The notes below the pieces were generated by a model. That model worked only from the letters and a program-made list of their open reading frames with translations. It was not told where the DNA came from and did no database searches. The position numbers and the translations under genes are program-made. This document shows positions 34,489-45,179 of a stretch of 64,000 nucleotides of DNA, in pieces. Every line of letters begins with the position of its first letter. The stretch's first letter is position 1. Origin of the DNA: Misgurnus anguillicaudatus (lineage: Eukaryota; Chordata; Actinopteri; Cypriniformes; Cobitidae); the NCBI RefSeq assembly GCF_027580225.2, contig NC_073337.2, forward strand, positions 14,800,001-14,864,000, in the 5' to 3' direction.

Positions 34489-35221
34489 TTGTTTACAGAT
34501 TTAATAATGCTCAATTCTAGATCTTGACATCTGCAGTATACTGTACAGAATATGGAAGAGTTGATCAGAAAACTGCTTGAAACCACAGCAATATATAGGC
34601 CTAATATCAATTAAATGGACAAAAACACAATGAAGGGATATATTTAAGAGCTTGTATGAGTATTAATGAAATAGGTTTTCTGATGGCTGAGGGCACATCC
34701 ACCTTTTAGACATGAGTTTGACAGGAGTTCTTGTAGATCACAAAGAACAAGCTACAGTACAGAACTACCTGTTCCTGGACCCTTTTTAGGCTCTTAGGTA
34801 TTACTTAGGGCAAAACATGGAGATAAGGTGGTTTCAGTAGTCATGTCTAGCATAATAGAGGATTCATGCAAAATGATCATGCAGCATTTATTACTTCATG
34901 AACACGATGAACTTAACTAGCTCATGAAATAAATTTACTTGAAATGTTCTTCTCTGTCCTCCCTCCCACAGTGAAGCTTAATTTTTGAAATATGTCTGGT
35001 TTATTTTAATTTTAATACACAACATTTTGTTGAGATTTATCTGTATTTTGGATCAGTATTTTTTATTTTATTTTATTTTTTTTATTTTGGGCTGTCAATC
35101 GATTCAAATGTTTAATCAAACTACAAGATGTGCCAATTTATTAATCTAATTAATCGCATTTTAATAAAATAAACAGTACTTTTTTTCAGGTTGGTCTGTG
35201 GTTTAAATTACAGAAATTGAA
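34489..35221. other. No gene; hAT-type fragment at 35088-35160
   Basis: GGGCTGTCAATCGATTCAAA followed by ATTAATCTAATTAATCGCAT resembles part of the family whose intact copy is at 41962-42294, without ends. The rest is unassigned. Confidence 0.45.
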
Positions 35222-35225
35222 TTAA

Positions 35226-35441
35226 AGGCGGAGTCCACGATGTTTGAAAAACGCTTTGGAAAAGAAGACGGGCCGACTACCAAAACACACTTATAGCCAA
35301 TCAAATCAAATCAAATGCCGGGTTGCGTATGTGTGGGGCGGGTCTATCAACAGAAGGTCAAGATTCTATTGGGGTAGGGGCGTGTTTGTTTAGGTGATTT
35401 CAAATATCAACATTGGCTTTCAAACATCATGGACTCCGCCT
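35226..35441. mobile_element. TTAA-flanked MITE, AGGCGGAGTCC family, 216 bp
   Basis: TTAA at 35222-35225 and 35442-35445; ends AGGCGGAGTCCACGATGTTT and AAACATCATGGACTCCGCCT. Related fragments are at 41493-41620 and 61923-61955. Confidence 0.92.
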
Positions 35442-35761
35442 TTAAGTAATCAAATGTAAAACAATACTGCATACACTGTTAAAATTATGTAATTTGAAGT
35501 CATTTCAATATATGTTTTTAGACAACTGCATGAGTTTAATAGGGCTGAATGTTTGGTCAAATGGTGTCAGAATATGATGAATAAAGAGAATCATAAGAGC
35601 GAAATGCAAGACATGCATATCCATATTTTTTAAGACGGATCTGTACACTGTAAAAAAAATACAATATTATGGGCAGCTGTTTGATGGTAACTTACTGTAA
35701 AATTAAATTTATTTTATTCATTCAACAGTTTCTTTAAAGTTAAATGAACATTAAACATTAA

Positions 35762-36898
35762 AGACACACTATGCAGTTATTTTACCTTAATATAACAGCT
35801 TCAAAGTTATTTCGGTGGTAAACAAAGTCATAGTAGGGCGAATCATCCTCCTGTTGAAGCTCGGGGAGGACTCGCGAGAATCACGACTTGCTTTACGGCA
35901 ACGACGTCATGCACGTTAGGCTTGTTCGACTTCGTGAGGCGCTGCAAGAATCGACCGCCGGATGACGTCAAAGTACTGCGAGAATGATCCGAGATGGCAC
36001 TTTGACGTCATCCGGCTGTCGGTTCTTACAGCGCCGCATGAAGTCGATCAAACCTATAACAACAACTGCACGCGCGAATTTGAGACATGAGGCTAAACGA
36101 TTTAAAAGTTAAAAAAGCGCGTTCGGAAGACAGTAGGAAAAGGAAAAGAGAATCTGACCGCGTTAGGAACCGGACAAGAGTTCCACTCGGTCAGGTTTTT
36201 ACTTGTTGGCGTGAGCTAAAAGACAGCACTGGATGGGATGCTGATCTGGCGATCTTGTTGATGGACTAGTAAGTAAATCTCTTATTTGTAAACTTGTTTG
36301 CGGTCTATGTTGTATGTTGTTGCGCTTGCTTGTAGTATGTCATGCGATTATCATGACAACAGTTGTCAATATCTCACATAATTATCCGGACATAAATAAG
36401 CCTAGAGGTTGTAAAAAGTGTAAACATGCACACATTGCAAACTATTATGATAAATAGTAATAATCATGTGACATTATAACAACCAATGTTATGAAATAAT
36501 GCAACGTACACAATTAACTTTGTCATGGCATTTTGTAATGTTTACATTACAATAAAAGAACACAAATGAAATGATACTGTAGACATAGACTATAGACTGT
36601 TTACTTGTGATTTAGCTCCAATCATGTAAAAACGTTATAAGCCAGCAACCCGGTAGGCTACTTTATTATTATATGCACTCTACACTTGGAATAAACTTCT
36701 TATTATCCTATTAACATCATCTGTAGTTTAGTAGACTATGCAGTAGCCTAATATTTGTATGAAATTGTGAAACATTAACTGGTCATTATATTCGGAGGTG
36801 TACAGAGTGGGGGAGGGAAATTACGACAGTTGCAAGTATTCTCCAGCGACTCTAGGGGCCGCTGTTTGACAAAAATGCCGAAAATGCATAGAGCGCCT
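35762..36898 (+). mobile_element. TTAA element with internal hairpin and an ORF
   Basis: TTAA at 35758-35761 and 36899-36902; ends AGACACACTATGCAG and, reversed, AGGCGCTCTATGCAT. An internal inverted repeat spans about 35925-35988 and 35995-36055 (GGATGACGTCAAAGT against ACTTTGACGTCATCC). It encodes the frame 36087-36268. At 1137 bp it is one of the longer elements here and still lacks a transposase. Confidence 0.82.
36087..36268 (+). CDS. Small TRV/WREL-motif exon in a TTAA element
   Basis: From the ATG at 36087 the frame begins with a lysine/arginine/glutamate-rich stretch (KKARSEDSRKRKRESD), then NRTRVPLGQVFTCWRELKD, then a hydrophobic LAILLMD. The frame appears to stop at a TAG, but that TAG overlaps a strong splice donor, GACTA|GTAAGTAA. 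If the intron is used, the codon becomes TA plus the next exon's first base. So this may be the first exon of an element gene, not a complete 60-residue protein. The same NxTRV…WREL pattern is in the broken frame at 7057-7188 in a different TTAA family. The basic start suggests nucleic-acid binding, but this is inference; the function is unknown. No downstream exon was identified inside the element. Confidence 0.45.
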
Positions 36899-36902
36899 TT
36901 AA

Positions 36903-37463
36903 CAAGTCTTTGTCTTTACAGAATTTTAACTACAGCATTTTTTTAGAGTGTGCCGAGTTCATGGCAGAGCTGTGAAGGAATTTAGGTGGATAAAGAGAAT
37001 AAACCAAAGCAAAAACCAATCTGGCACAAATATGCCACAATGCTTTATATTGATATTTGTTATGGAAATAAGCTTGTTTATTGTGCTTGTTTCGATTTCA
37101 GAGAGCTCCAATCGTATTTGAACATGTCTATGAAATCTACAATAATTACTGTACCTGCATATTAATTGCTAGTTTTATTTAGGTAGTTTTATCCCTGTCA
37201 ATCATCTCTTTGCTTGCTAGGTAGGTGGTTATTGGCCAGAATGAACTAAAATGTCAACCAGACTTTATGCCATTTTTCAAGAGTCTGGTTTTTGAAACTA
37301 CACACAGAAAACAAATGGCAGGAGATTTGCATCAAAATGTGTTATTTTTCTTTAAGATACATGTGTGTGCAAAAACTGATCTGTGCTTTCTTAAAGTTTC
37401 GAAATTTTCTAAGTTTCTAAAACTGCTCCCCTGTGGCTGAAGGTGGAACCACTGTTGTTACAC
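36903..37463. other. No gene recognised
   Basis: AT-rich, no repeat recognised. The open frame at 37225-37440 is featureless. Confidence 0.35.
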
Positions 37464-37467
37464 TTAA

Positions 37468-37784
37468 AGCAACACCAAAGAGTTTTTTTTTTACCTTAAA
37501 ATAAAGTGTCCAAAAAAGTTTCAGTCGTTCATCCACTCGAAACAGGGTGAACGGCACTTTCACATTCGTTTTGCAGCCCTCTATCGGCCAAAACCGCACT
37601 AAAGAAGTTTCCAACCGTCGGGTCGTGGTCCTGTAGTTCGAGTGAAAACTACAAAAACTTGCTTCATGGCAGACCTACAATCCAATCAGAGACAGCGATG
37701 CTGCAGTATTTACGACAGTGGTCATGGACAATTACGCTTCTAACCTGTAGGGGGAGCAAAGAGCAAAAAGTCTTTAGTGTTGCT
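37468..37784. mobile_element. TTAA-flanked MITE, AGCAACACCAAAGA family, 317 bp
   Basis: TTAA at 37464-37467 and 37785-37788; ends AGCAACACCAAAGA and TCTTTAGTGTTGCT. Related in end sequence to the element at 49817-50069. Confidence 0.9.
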
Positions 37785-37788
37785 TTAA

Positions 37789-39110
37789 CGCAACACTTAA
37801 CATTGAATGTTAAACAATGTCATAATAAAATATTCACTAGTGATTCTGCATGTACTATTTGACACATGACAAATGATAATACACAAGAAAAGAAAAGAAA
37901 AGAAAAGAAAAGAAAAGGAGAGGAGAGGAAAGGAAAGAAAAGGAAAAGAGTGACGCAGGTGTAACTGGACTGATGTTCAAGTGCAACTTTTTAATTCACT
38001 TTCTCTCCATTACAGACTCTTGTTGTTTCCTCGAAAACAGCGGTATGTACTGTAGTTAGTCTGAACTCAGGCTGGTGAGCTGTTGTGTTTACAGGTAGAG
38101 CGGATTTAATCTAATTGGATTGAAGGCTGACACTTTGATTAATATAGTTGATGAGTACCAACAGCAGGGGTGATGCAGATACAAACACACACACTTGCAA
38201 TGAAATTAATCAGGTTAATCTCGCATCATCACTTTGAATTACTGCTGTGATTGTGCATTGTGTGTGTGGCCTTTCCTACTGTTGTTTGCATATAAATGTC
38301 AGAAATGTATATGGCACCAACAAAACAAATTTGGGATTTTGTTATTGTTTTTTTATTGTTTTTAGTGGTCTTTGTATTTACTCTGCAACATCAAAAACAG
38401 ATCTGTTTCAATCCAGACTAATTACATTAACATGAAAACTTATTTTGCTTATAAGACTCTTCCTATCAGCCTCTCAGTTAAGGTTTTTGGAACATATGCA
38501 TTCAGGCAGAATTGTGATATACTTTATCAGAAATGTTTTAATAAATTAAGTTTATAAATGTTTAATTTAATATAATTAAAAAGTGGTACCTAATAATAAA
38601 TATATCTACCTAAATAGTACATATTAGGACTTTTAGAGGTACTGCTATTTACAGCTTGGAAATTTTTTTGATCATCCTTTGTCTGCATATCTTCTGCATT
38701 CTTATTTTCTTTATTTTGCATATTTTGTTTCTTTCTCCAAAGCTTTTTGTTTTGGCAAAGCTGGAGATATGTGTTTTTATCTATAGCATATATTGCAATA
38801 ATACATGTTTCTTGTTTTATATATGTGTGTGTGTGTGTATATATATATACATCAATTAGGACTAATGCAGCTCATATCAATTAGTACTGATAGGGGGTAG
38901 GGTTTCTCTCTCAATACTGACACATTTCATGTGATCTCTTTGCTTTCTATGCCATTTTGTACCTTGTTTTCTTCATCTGTTCAATACTTATTCCCTGTGT
39001 CATTTCACTTTATTTATTATGACTCAACTTGTATACTTAAATGTTCTGATTTCTTTTAATGGCTACATCTGGTGGAAATTTTGTGTCAATAGCCCACTTA
39101 GAAATGTATA
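37789..39110. other. No gene; two microsatellites
   Basis: A purine-rich AAAAG/GGAGA tract lies at 37884-37950 and a (TG)n(TA)n tract at 38823-38849. The part 38045-38250 (ATTTAATCTAATTGG, TTGATTAATATAG, GAAATTAATCAGGTTAATC) is motif-dense and free of repeats, so it is a candidate regulatory block. Confidence 0.4.
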
Positions 39111-39112
39111 TA

Positions 39113-39272
39113 CAGTGAGGAAAATAAGTATTTGAACACCCCGCTATTTTGCAAGTTCTCACACTTAGAAATCATGGAGGGGTCTGAAATTGTCATCGTA
39201 GGTGCATGTCCACTGTGAAAGACAATCTAAAAAAAATCCAGAAATCACAATGTATGATTTTTTGATACAGCT
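39113..39272 (+). mobile_element. Tc1-like transposon terminus fragment
   Basis: After a TA, CAGTGAGGAAAATAAGTATT and the following TTGAACACCC, ATCATGGAGGGGTCTGAAAT and TGCATGTCCACTGTGA match a Tc1-family terminus widespread in fish. It stops after GATACAGCTG, before the second inner TIR part. No transposase part is present. Confidence 0.8.
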
Positions 39273-39502
39273 GCTACCACACAAAACATGGGTACCACCA
39301 CGATCCTGACTATGAATTATGAATTACTATCACAGGACAGCAGGATGATGACACATAAATGTAGTGTATATTTAGTAAAAAAATAATAGTATTAATGAAA
39401 ATAATATCTAACATTTATTTTATTTGAGTTTTACCAGTTTTACACATATTAATAGTAAAAACACTCATTATATCAGTTTTACAAGAACATTGTGTGTACT
39501 GT

Positions 39503-39550
39503 ACATACATTTATATACCTGGCAGACACTTTTATCCAAACTGACTAAAT
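39503..39550 (-). mobile_element. SINE core remnant
   Basis: On the minus strand GTCAGTTTGGATAAAAGTGT followed by CTGCCAGG is the conserved SINE core also seen at 30956-30990. Only about 50 bases are left. Confidence 0.5.
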
Positions 39551-40373
39551 GTAACTTCAAGTCAGGTTTAAAGGTTTAAAAATACAATTAGCATATTTTT
39601 CAGAGATGTCACAGTAGCTTTGGGGTCAAACCTAAATTATGCATAATTAATTGTAATTACTATAGTAATTACATGTAGCATGTGTACCAAAGACACTGTG
39701 AAAGTGTTACCCAACATTGATAAAGAGGTTATTACAATGTAACAACAATCACAATTATTCAGAAGCATTTGTGTGTATGTGCGAGTGCTTACTTTTGACA
39801 GGGTGAATGACTGTGTGTCTTTATCTCCTAATTAAGTAGCATTACAAAGGGAGTACCAAAAGTCATTCTGCTCCCGAGAAAAGAAGAAAGACTTACATTA
39901 TGTAATCGGTTGAAGTGTCAGTGGATTTTAGCGCTGTGTGGTGTTGTGTTAATAAGATTTCCTTTTCATATTTCAGATTTCATTAAATTGTGCGATACGA
40001 GGTGAGAGAATTAAGCAAATATTGGAAAAAAAGATTGAGGAGACGGCTTTTTAACTGCCAATAAAAACATTATGAGGGAATAATTCCACCTGAGACAAGG
40101 TAAATATTCACCTGCTCCGACCACACAAGGCTGGAAGGAGGCTGAAATGACAGACGGATCGATTGAGAGGTCTACTAGTATGCAGGGACAGAATGGGTAA
40201 AAGAGAGGATGAATGAGAGTGATTGGAAAGAAAGTGGGAGGTTTGGATTAGAGAATGGGAGAATTTGAGGAGTGTAGGAGGAAAGATGTTGGATTGTAAA
40301 ACGTTAATGGGTCACGAGAGAGAGATAGAGAAATGTATAATGTAATCTTAATCAGGGTTGTTTGACATAACAT
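39551..40373. other. No gene; possible conserved block 39790-40090
   Basis: TCTCCTAATTAAGTAGCATT, CATTATGTAATCGG, ATTTCATTAAATTG and similar words occur without repeat homology. This is a plausible conserved non-coding block. The remainder is purine-rich and unassigned. Confidence 0.35.
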
Positions 40374-40381
40374 GGAAAATC

Positions 40382-40909
40382 CTACCCAGTCTCACGAAAT
40401 TACATACGTATAGTTGCGTAATTTTTTATTCTTTTCTTGATACTGTCACGAATTTCAGTTTTTTTTCGTAATCGTATCACAAATTTTTGTTTATGTGTCA
40501 TTGTCACGTATTGGTTACTCAACTGCTTTTATCTATTTTCAAACCATTGTCGCTTCGGTTGAGGGATAGATTTGGTGTTTGCGTTAGGATGGAACTTTAA
40601 GTATTGGTTTATACTATTTTTTCTGATTATTTTTTTATATTTTCTTATTTTAAAACCATTGTCACCTGGCGTTAGGGTTAGATTTGGGTTTGGGTAAGGA
40701 TGTCATTTTATGTAAATCTAACCCTAAACGGAAGCGACAATGGTAAGAAAATAGGACAAAACAGTTGAGTAAAAAATACGTGACGATGACACATAAACAG
40801 AAATTTGTGAAATGATCACAAAAGAACATGAATATTGTGACAGTATGACGAAAAATATTTTAAAAAAAATTACGTGACTAGAGGTACGTAATTACGTGAG
40901 ACTGGGCTG
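40382..40909. mobile_element. CCCAGTCTCACG foldback element, intact copy, 528 bp
   Basis: Perfect 8-bp target duplication GGAAAATC at 40374-40381 and 40910-40917. Ends CTACCCAGTCTCACG and, reversed, CAGCCCAGTCTCACG. Most of the element is one large inverted repeat around a centre near 40650. It provides the empty-site reference for the nested copy at 45192-48067. The 8-bp duplication suggests hAT-type mobilisation although the ends are unusual. Confidence 0.93.
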
Positions 40910-40917
40910 GGAAAATC

Positions 40918-41490
40918 TGAAGTTTGATCATAAAATGAGTTAAGCAAAATTTAAGAATTGGATTCAAGAGTTGGAATTTGAATTGGAGGATTTACTAAAT
41001 TTAAAGCCAGTCACACAACAAAAGCAATTTGTTAGTTGTACATATTTTTGCAACTAAACATTGCTTACAATAATAACATTATTAATTTGGACTTATTATG
41101 CCTTTTAATTTTCTGAAATGAAATATACATTTTTATTACTTTCAGAACAATTAGCATAATCATCAAAACCGCTTATCATATTTTAATTTAACGGAAGCAC
41201 TTTATATTAAGGTGTTACCAATTTGACATTAATTGTTGCATTAAGTAATTAGTCAATTAAAATGGAAATGTTGTATTAAATGACAGATAAATAATACTGG
41301 ATGGTAATGTGTTGTTAAAACTACACTTGCCACAGTTATATAAAGATACTTGGATTTTATTTTATTTTCAACTTTAAAGTCAATTCAGAAGATTGTTTCT
41401 AAATATATTATAAATGTTAGAAATGTATTGCTGAAACATATAAAGACTGTGAACTATGTAGTACTGAGTTGTGGAGTTAGCCTGTTAAAT
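40918..41490. other. No gene recognised
   Basis: AT-rich, no repeat recognised; the frame at 41350-41574 runs into the fragment that follows and is not a gene. Confidence 0.35.
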
Positions 41491-41492
41491 GT

Positions 41493-41620
41493 GGGGTGCA
41501 TAATTTTTGAAAAACACTTTGGAAAAGGTAGTCGGGCTGAGTACCAAAACACACTTGTAGCCAATCAGCATTAAGGGGCGTGTCTACTAACCAACATCAT
41601 TGCCTGGGTTGCGTACGTGT
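41493..41620 (+). mobile_element. Fragment of the AGGCGGAGTCC TTAA family
   Basis: TTTTTGAAAAACACTTTGGAAAAG, CCAAAACACACTTGTAGCCA and GGGTTGCGTACGTGT match the interior of 35226-35441. Both termini are missing, and it retains a middle part (GGGGCGTGTCTACTAACC) that the 216-bp copy lacks. Confidence 0.65.
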
Positions 41621-41961
41621 TTTAATGTTTCTGAGTTCAGGATTTTTTGCACAGACCTAAAATCATGGTTCGATGATGCACTGGAACCACTGAGGGTGGC
41701 CCCGCCCCTAACACAACTAGAGTGAGTTAGCTTTAGCGGCAAACCCCATAGATATGTATACATGGTTAGCTCGCTCAATGACTTGAGTGAGAGAGAGTTT
41801 AGAGAAAATGCAGCTTTTCCGCGAGTGGCCATGGTTTTAGCCTCTGAGACCAGAGAATCCTGTAAATTTTCCAAGATTTTAATAACTTGTTTTATTTACT
41901 TTACAATTTTTATCATTCAAATTTGGATAGGCAATTGTCTGTGGTGTAACAAACTCTGAAC

Positions 41962-42294
41962 TAGGGCTGTCAAAATATTAATTGCGATGAATCACGTACA
42001 AAATAAAAGTTTTTTGCATAATTTATGTGTGTATATATACACACACACACACGTTAATGTTTGTATTTAAGAAACATTTATATGTATATATATATATATA
42101 TATTATATATTTTTATATAATAAATATAAATAAAAAATATAACAAAATAAATTATATATATATATATAATATACTATATAATAAATGCATGTATGTATAT
42201 GCATAATACAGTACACATACACACACATATATTATGCAAACACAAACTTTTATATTGTATGTGATTAATCGCGATTAATCTTTTGACAGCCCTA
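41962..42294. mobile_element. hAT-like palindromic element, 333 bp
   Basis: Perfect 8-bp target duplication CTCTGAAC at 41954-41961 and 42295-42302. Ends TAGGGCTGTCAAAATATTAA and, reversed, TAGGGCTGTCAAAAGATTAA. The centre consists of (TG/CA)n and (TA)n tracts. A common fish MITE type. Confidence 0.97.
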
Positions 42295-42368
42295 CTCTGA
42301 ACACAAATTTAATATCACTTTATGCTGACCTTAATAGAGTGCCGCAACGAACGAAAATGAAAAGCTAA

Positions 42369-42609
42369 CCCTTAAGAAAATTAACCATGGTTTTACTACA
42401 GTTAAAACCAAAAAAAAACATTGTTACTGTAGTAAAACCATGGTAACTACAAAATAACCAGTGTTTTGATAACTACGGTTTTCAAAACACATAGTTAGAC
42501 CATGGTTAGTGTAGTAAAACCATAGTTTTACTGATAGTAATCAATACACCAAAAAACCATGGTTACTACACTTTTACCACAATAAAACCATGGTTAATTT
42601 ACGTAAGGG
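42369..42609. mobile_element. ACCATGGTTA-rich MITE, 241 bp
   Basis: Ends CCCTTAAGAAAATTAACCAT and, reversed, CCCTTACGTAAATTAACCAT. AACCATGGTT occurs many times in both orientations. Another, more diverged part-copy is at 44165-44300. Confidence 0.75.
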
Positions 42610-42721
42610 AACCGCTAGAAGTTAACTATACCATGGACGATCAAATCCAGCGTCATCACAACCAAGCATCTGACAACTTTTTCAAAGATTATAAAAATGT
42701 TATATTAAATGTTCCTGTTAA

Positions 42722-43099
42722 AGGTGCAGTGTGTAAATTTTAGCGGCATCTAGTGGTGAGGTTGTGAATTGCAACCAATGGCGTAGTCCACTGCTCACCC
42801 CTTGCTTTTGAAACACATAGAGAAGCTACGGTAGCTGTCACCGGACAACCATGTCATTGTCAGAGACAACTTAGAAAAAAAATTGTCTGTTAAGGGCTTC
42901 TGTAGAAAAATGGCGGCACAAAATGGCGACTTCCATGTAAGGGGACCCTCTTGTATGTAGATAAAAAAAGTCTCGTTCTAAGGTAATAAACACATAACGG
43001 TTCATTATGAAAGGTCTTTATACACCCCTGATAATATAGTTTTGTATATTATTCTTCATTTCTGTCAAGAGATCCTTCTAAAAATTACACACTGCACCT
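42722..43099 (+). mobile_element. TTAA-flanked MITE, AGGTGCAGTGTG family, 378 bp
   Basis: TTAA at 42718-42721 and 43100-43103; ends AGGTGCAGTGTGTAA and TTACACACTGCACCT. Contains AAATGGCGGCACAAAATGGC. Two further copies lie at 62155-62531 and, truncated, at 63752-63882. Confidence 0.95.
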
Positions 43100-43103
43100 T
43101 TAA

Positions 43104-44164
43104 GAAAATACTCTGTGGATGAATGGTTGTTGGAAATTTTTGCTTGTGATGTGTTGTTTTTGAGATCGCCATGCATGATGACGTTTAAAGTCGGCAACAG
43201 CGTCTGTAGTCCCATGTAGCATCTTGTTAGCAACCACCCTTTTAAAGACATGTAAAAGCTTTAAAATTCAAGAGTAATGACATATGTTGTAGAATAAAAC
43301 ATGAAAATATCTTGGGCTTGTGTTAACCCAAGATCTTATTTAAGGCATTAACAAAAATCCTTTGGGACGATGGAACCGGAAGTACTAAAATTCTAACTCA
43401 CTTCTGGGTTTTGCCAACAAAAATACATCATCCCTGCGGCACTCTATTTAAATTCCAGTTCTGAATCCTGTTTACCTCAACTGAAATTCAAAATCAAGTT
43501 GGAATTAAAAAAAAGATTTGTAATTTATTTCTTTATTGTGCAGAACCTTGACACATTAACTCACTAACCCTTTGTACTTTTCTGTTTAACAAAAATAGAT
43601 TCGAAAAGTGTGACTTGTGTGGGTGCTTTTCATGAACTGTGTGTCCTCCTGTAGTTTTCTCTAAACTCTTCTTATTCCTGCTATCCCATGTTCCCTCTCT
43701 TCCATCTTGACTCTAGAAGTCATGTTAAGCACCCAGGCAGCCCTCACCACCCACACCATAAGGAAAAAGATCCCTATGTGATTTTCTGTTTCTTTTTATT
43801 TCTTCCTCTCTTTTTCATATTGAGCTTCAGTACAGGGTTGAAGTTTTAATAAGCTCTTTCATACAGCTGCTTGTTTTAATATAAATAATACTACTGAGCC
43901 AGTGATGAAGTCACACACATGGGTGCTGCAGTCATTATTGCTGTTGCTCTCGACTGTCACTCTGAACCAGCCGCTCTTTCACAAAAATAATAACAATGCT
44001 TGTTTGCAGTACCTGACAAAAATACCCTAACTTGATTTCTTCTATCTACATATTATCACTCTTGTTCCTCTACTGAATGTTATTTTTGACCCTAACAAAA
44101 TAACCATACAGTAGGTTTTTATGGTAAATGTAACAATTGCTTTTGGCACATTGATTTTCATTTG
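43104..44164. other. No gene recognised
   Basis: No supported repeat or gene. A pyrimidine-rich stretch at 43660-43840 looks like low-complexity intronic or intergenic DNA. Confidence 0.35.
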
Positions 44165-44300
44165 TAAAAACCATGGTATTAATCCAGAATTTATCCATTA
44201 TGATGGGTACAATAGCAAAACTATGGTTAATTTATGGTAGCCATGATTTAGCCATAGTAACTGTGTTTTTGGTTTTATTTTTGGAGAAATTTTGTAAGGG
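44165..44300. mobile_element. Part-copy of the ACCATGGTTA MITE
   Basis: AAAAACCATGGTATTAATCC, then ACTATGGTTAATTTATGG, and an end TTTTGTAAGGG match the family at 42369-42609 but with substantial divergence. Confidence 0.5.
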
Positions 44301-44623
44301 ATAGAACCTTCTGTAACCATCATGAATGACACCACAGTAACAAGCATTATGTTGACAAGGGGTCTCTTAATCATCATGTAACAAAGTAATAATAATGTAA
44401 TAAAACTTTATTTAATATATTTTCATATATTTTCATGTCTGAATGTGCAGTACAATCTCACTAATATTTGTTTAAACAGTTTTTAAAAATGTACTTCTGA
44501 CAAATTGGCACTTAAAAGTGTGATTAATTTATGAATGAAGCCAAAGGCTACAGATATTACCAAGATGGTGCAATAACTCATTATGGTCAAAGATTTGCTA
44601 GAAAACTGTTAAAGACTGTTGAT

Positions 44624-45179
44624 CAGTGGCGGCTCGTGACTGCTCACACCCTTAAAGGAACAGTATGTAGGATTGTGGCAAAAACTGGTATTGCAATCAC
44701 AAAACTTGTGGCTAAAACTGGTACTGCAATCACACAACTGGTGGCCAATACACAAAATGACAACATAAACATCAGTTGAAGGCTGCAACTCCACTTTTTA
44801 AATGACAAAATCCTGTCCAGATCACTGTTGTCAGTGATATAAGTATTTGAAATGAAAATGATTTCTTAATGTCTAGTGACATATCAGGGCCATTTTATGA
44901 TTAATTGATATAAATTTCTTACATACTGTTCCTTTAACACTAAACTCTGATTACGCATGGGATTATGCGAGTATCTGGCAAACGCAAGCGTCTTTTTTAT
45001 CATAAACTCTTTAGGTGCGTCTTCAACAGGCACTTATTTTGACACGTGATGCACATAGGATCTCTCGATGCGCAGAACAAATATTTTGAAATAAGGAACC
45101 ACCCACATCAGGCTATATACATGTTGTGACGAACTTCGCATCGAGCGCCCTCGAAAAAATAAGTCACCGGCCGCCACTG
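44624..45179. mobile_element. hAT-like CAGTGGCGGC element with nested TTAA MITE
   Basis: Flanks CTGTTGAT (44616-44623) and CTATTGAT (45180-45187), 8 bp with one mismatch. Ends CAGTGGCGGCTCGTGAC and, reversed, CAGTGGCGGCCGGTGAC. It is interrupted by the TTAA element at 44656-44933. Its right target duplication overlaps the left target duplication of the next element (45184-45191). Confidence 0.9.
44656..44933. mobile_element. Nested TTAA MITE, AGGAACAGTATG family, 278 bp
   Basis: TTAA at 44652-44655 and 44934-44937; ends AGGAACAGTATGTAGGA and, reversed, AGGAACAGTATGTAAGA. Contains a tandem pair of CTGGTA(T/C)TGCAATCACA. Confidence 0.92.
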
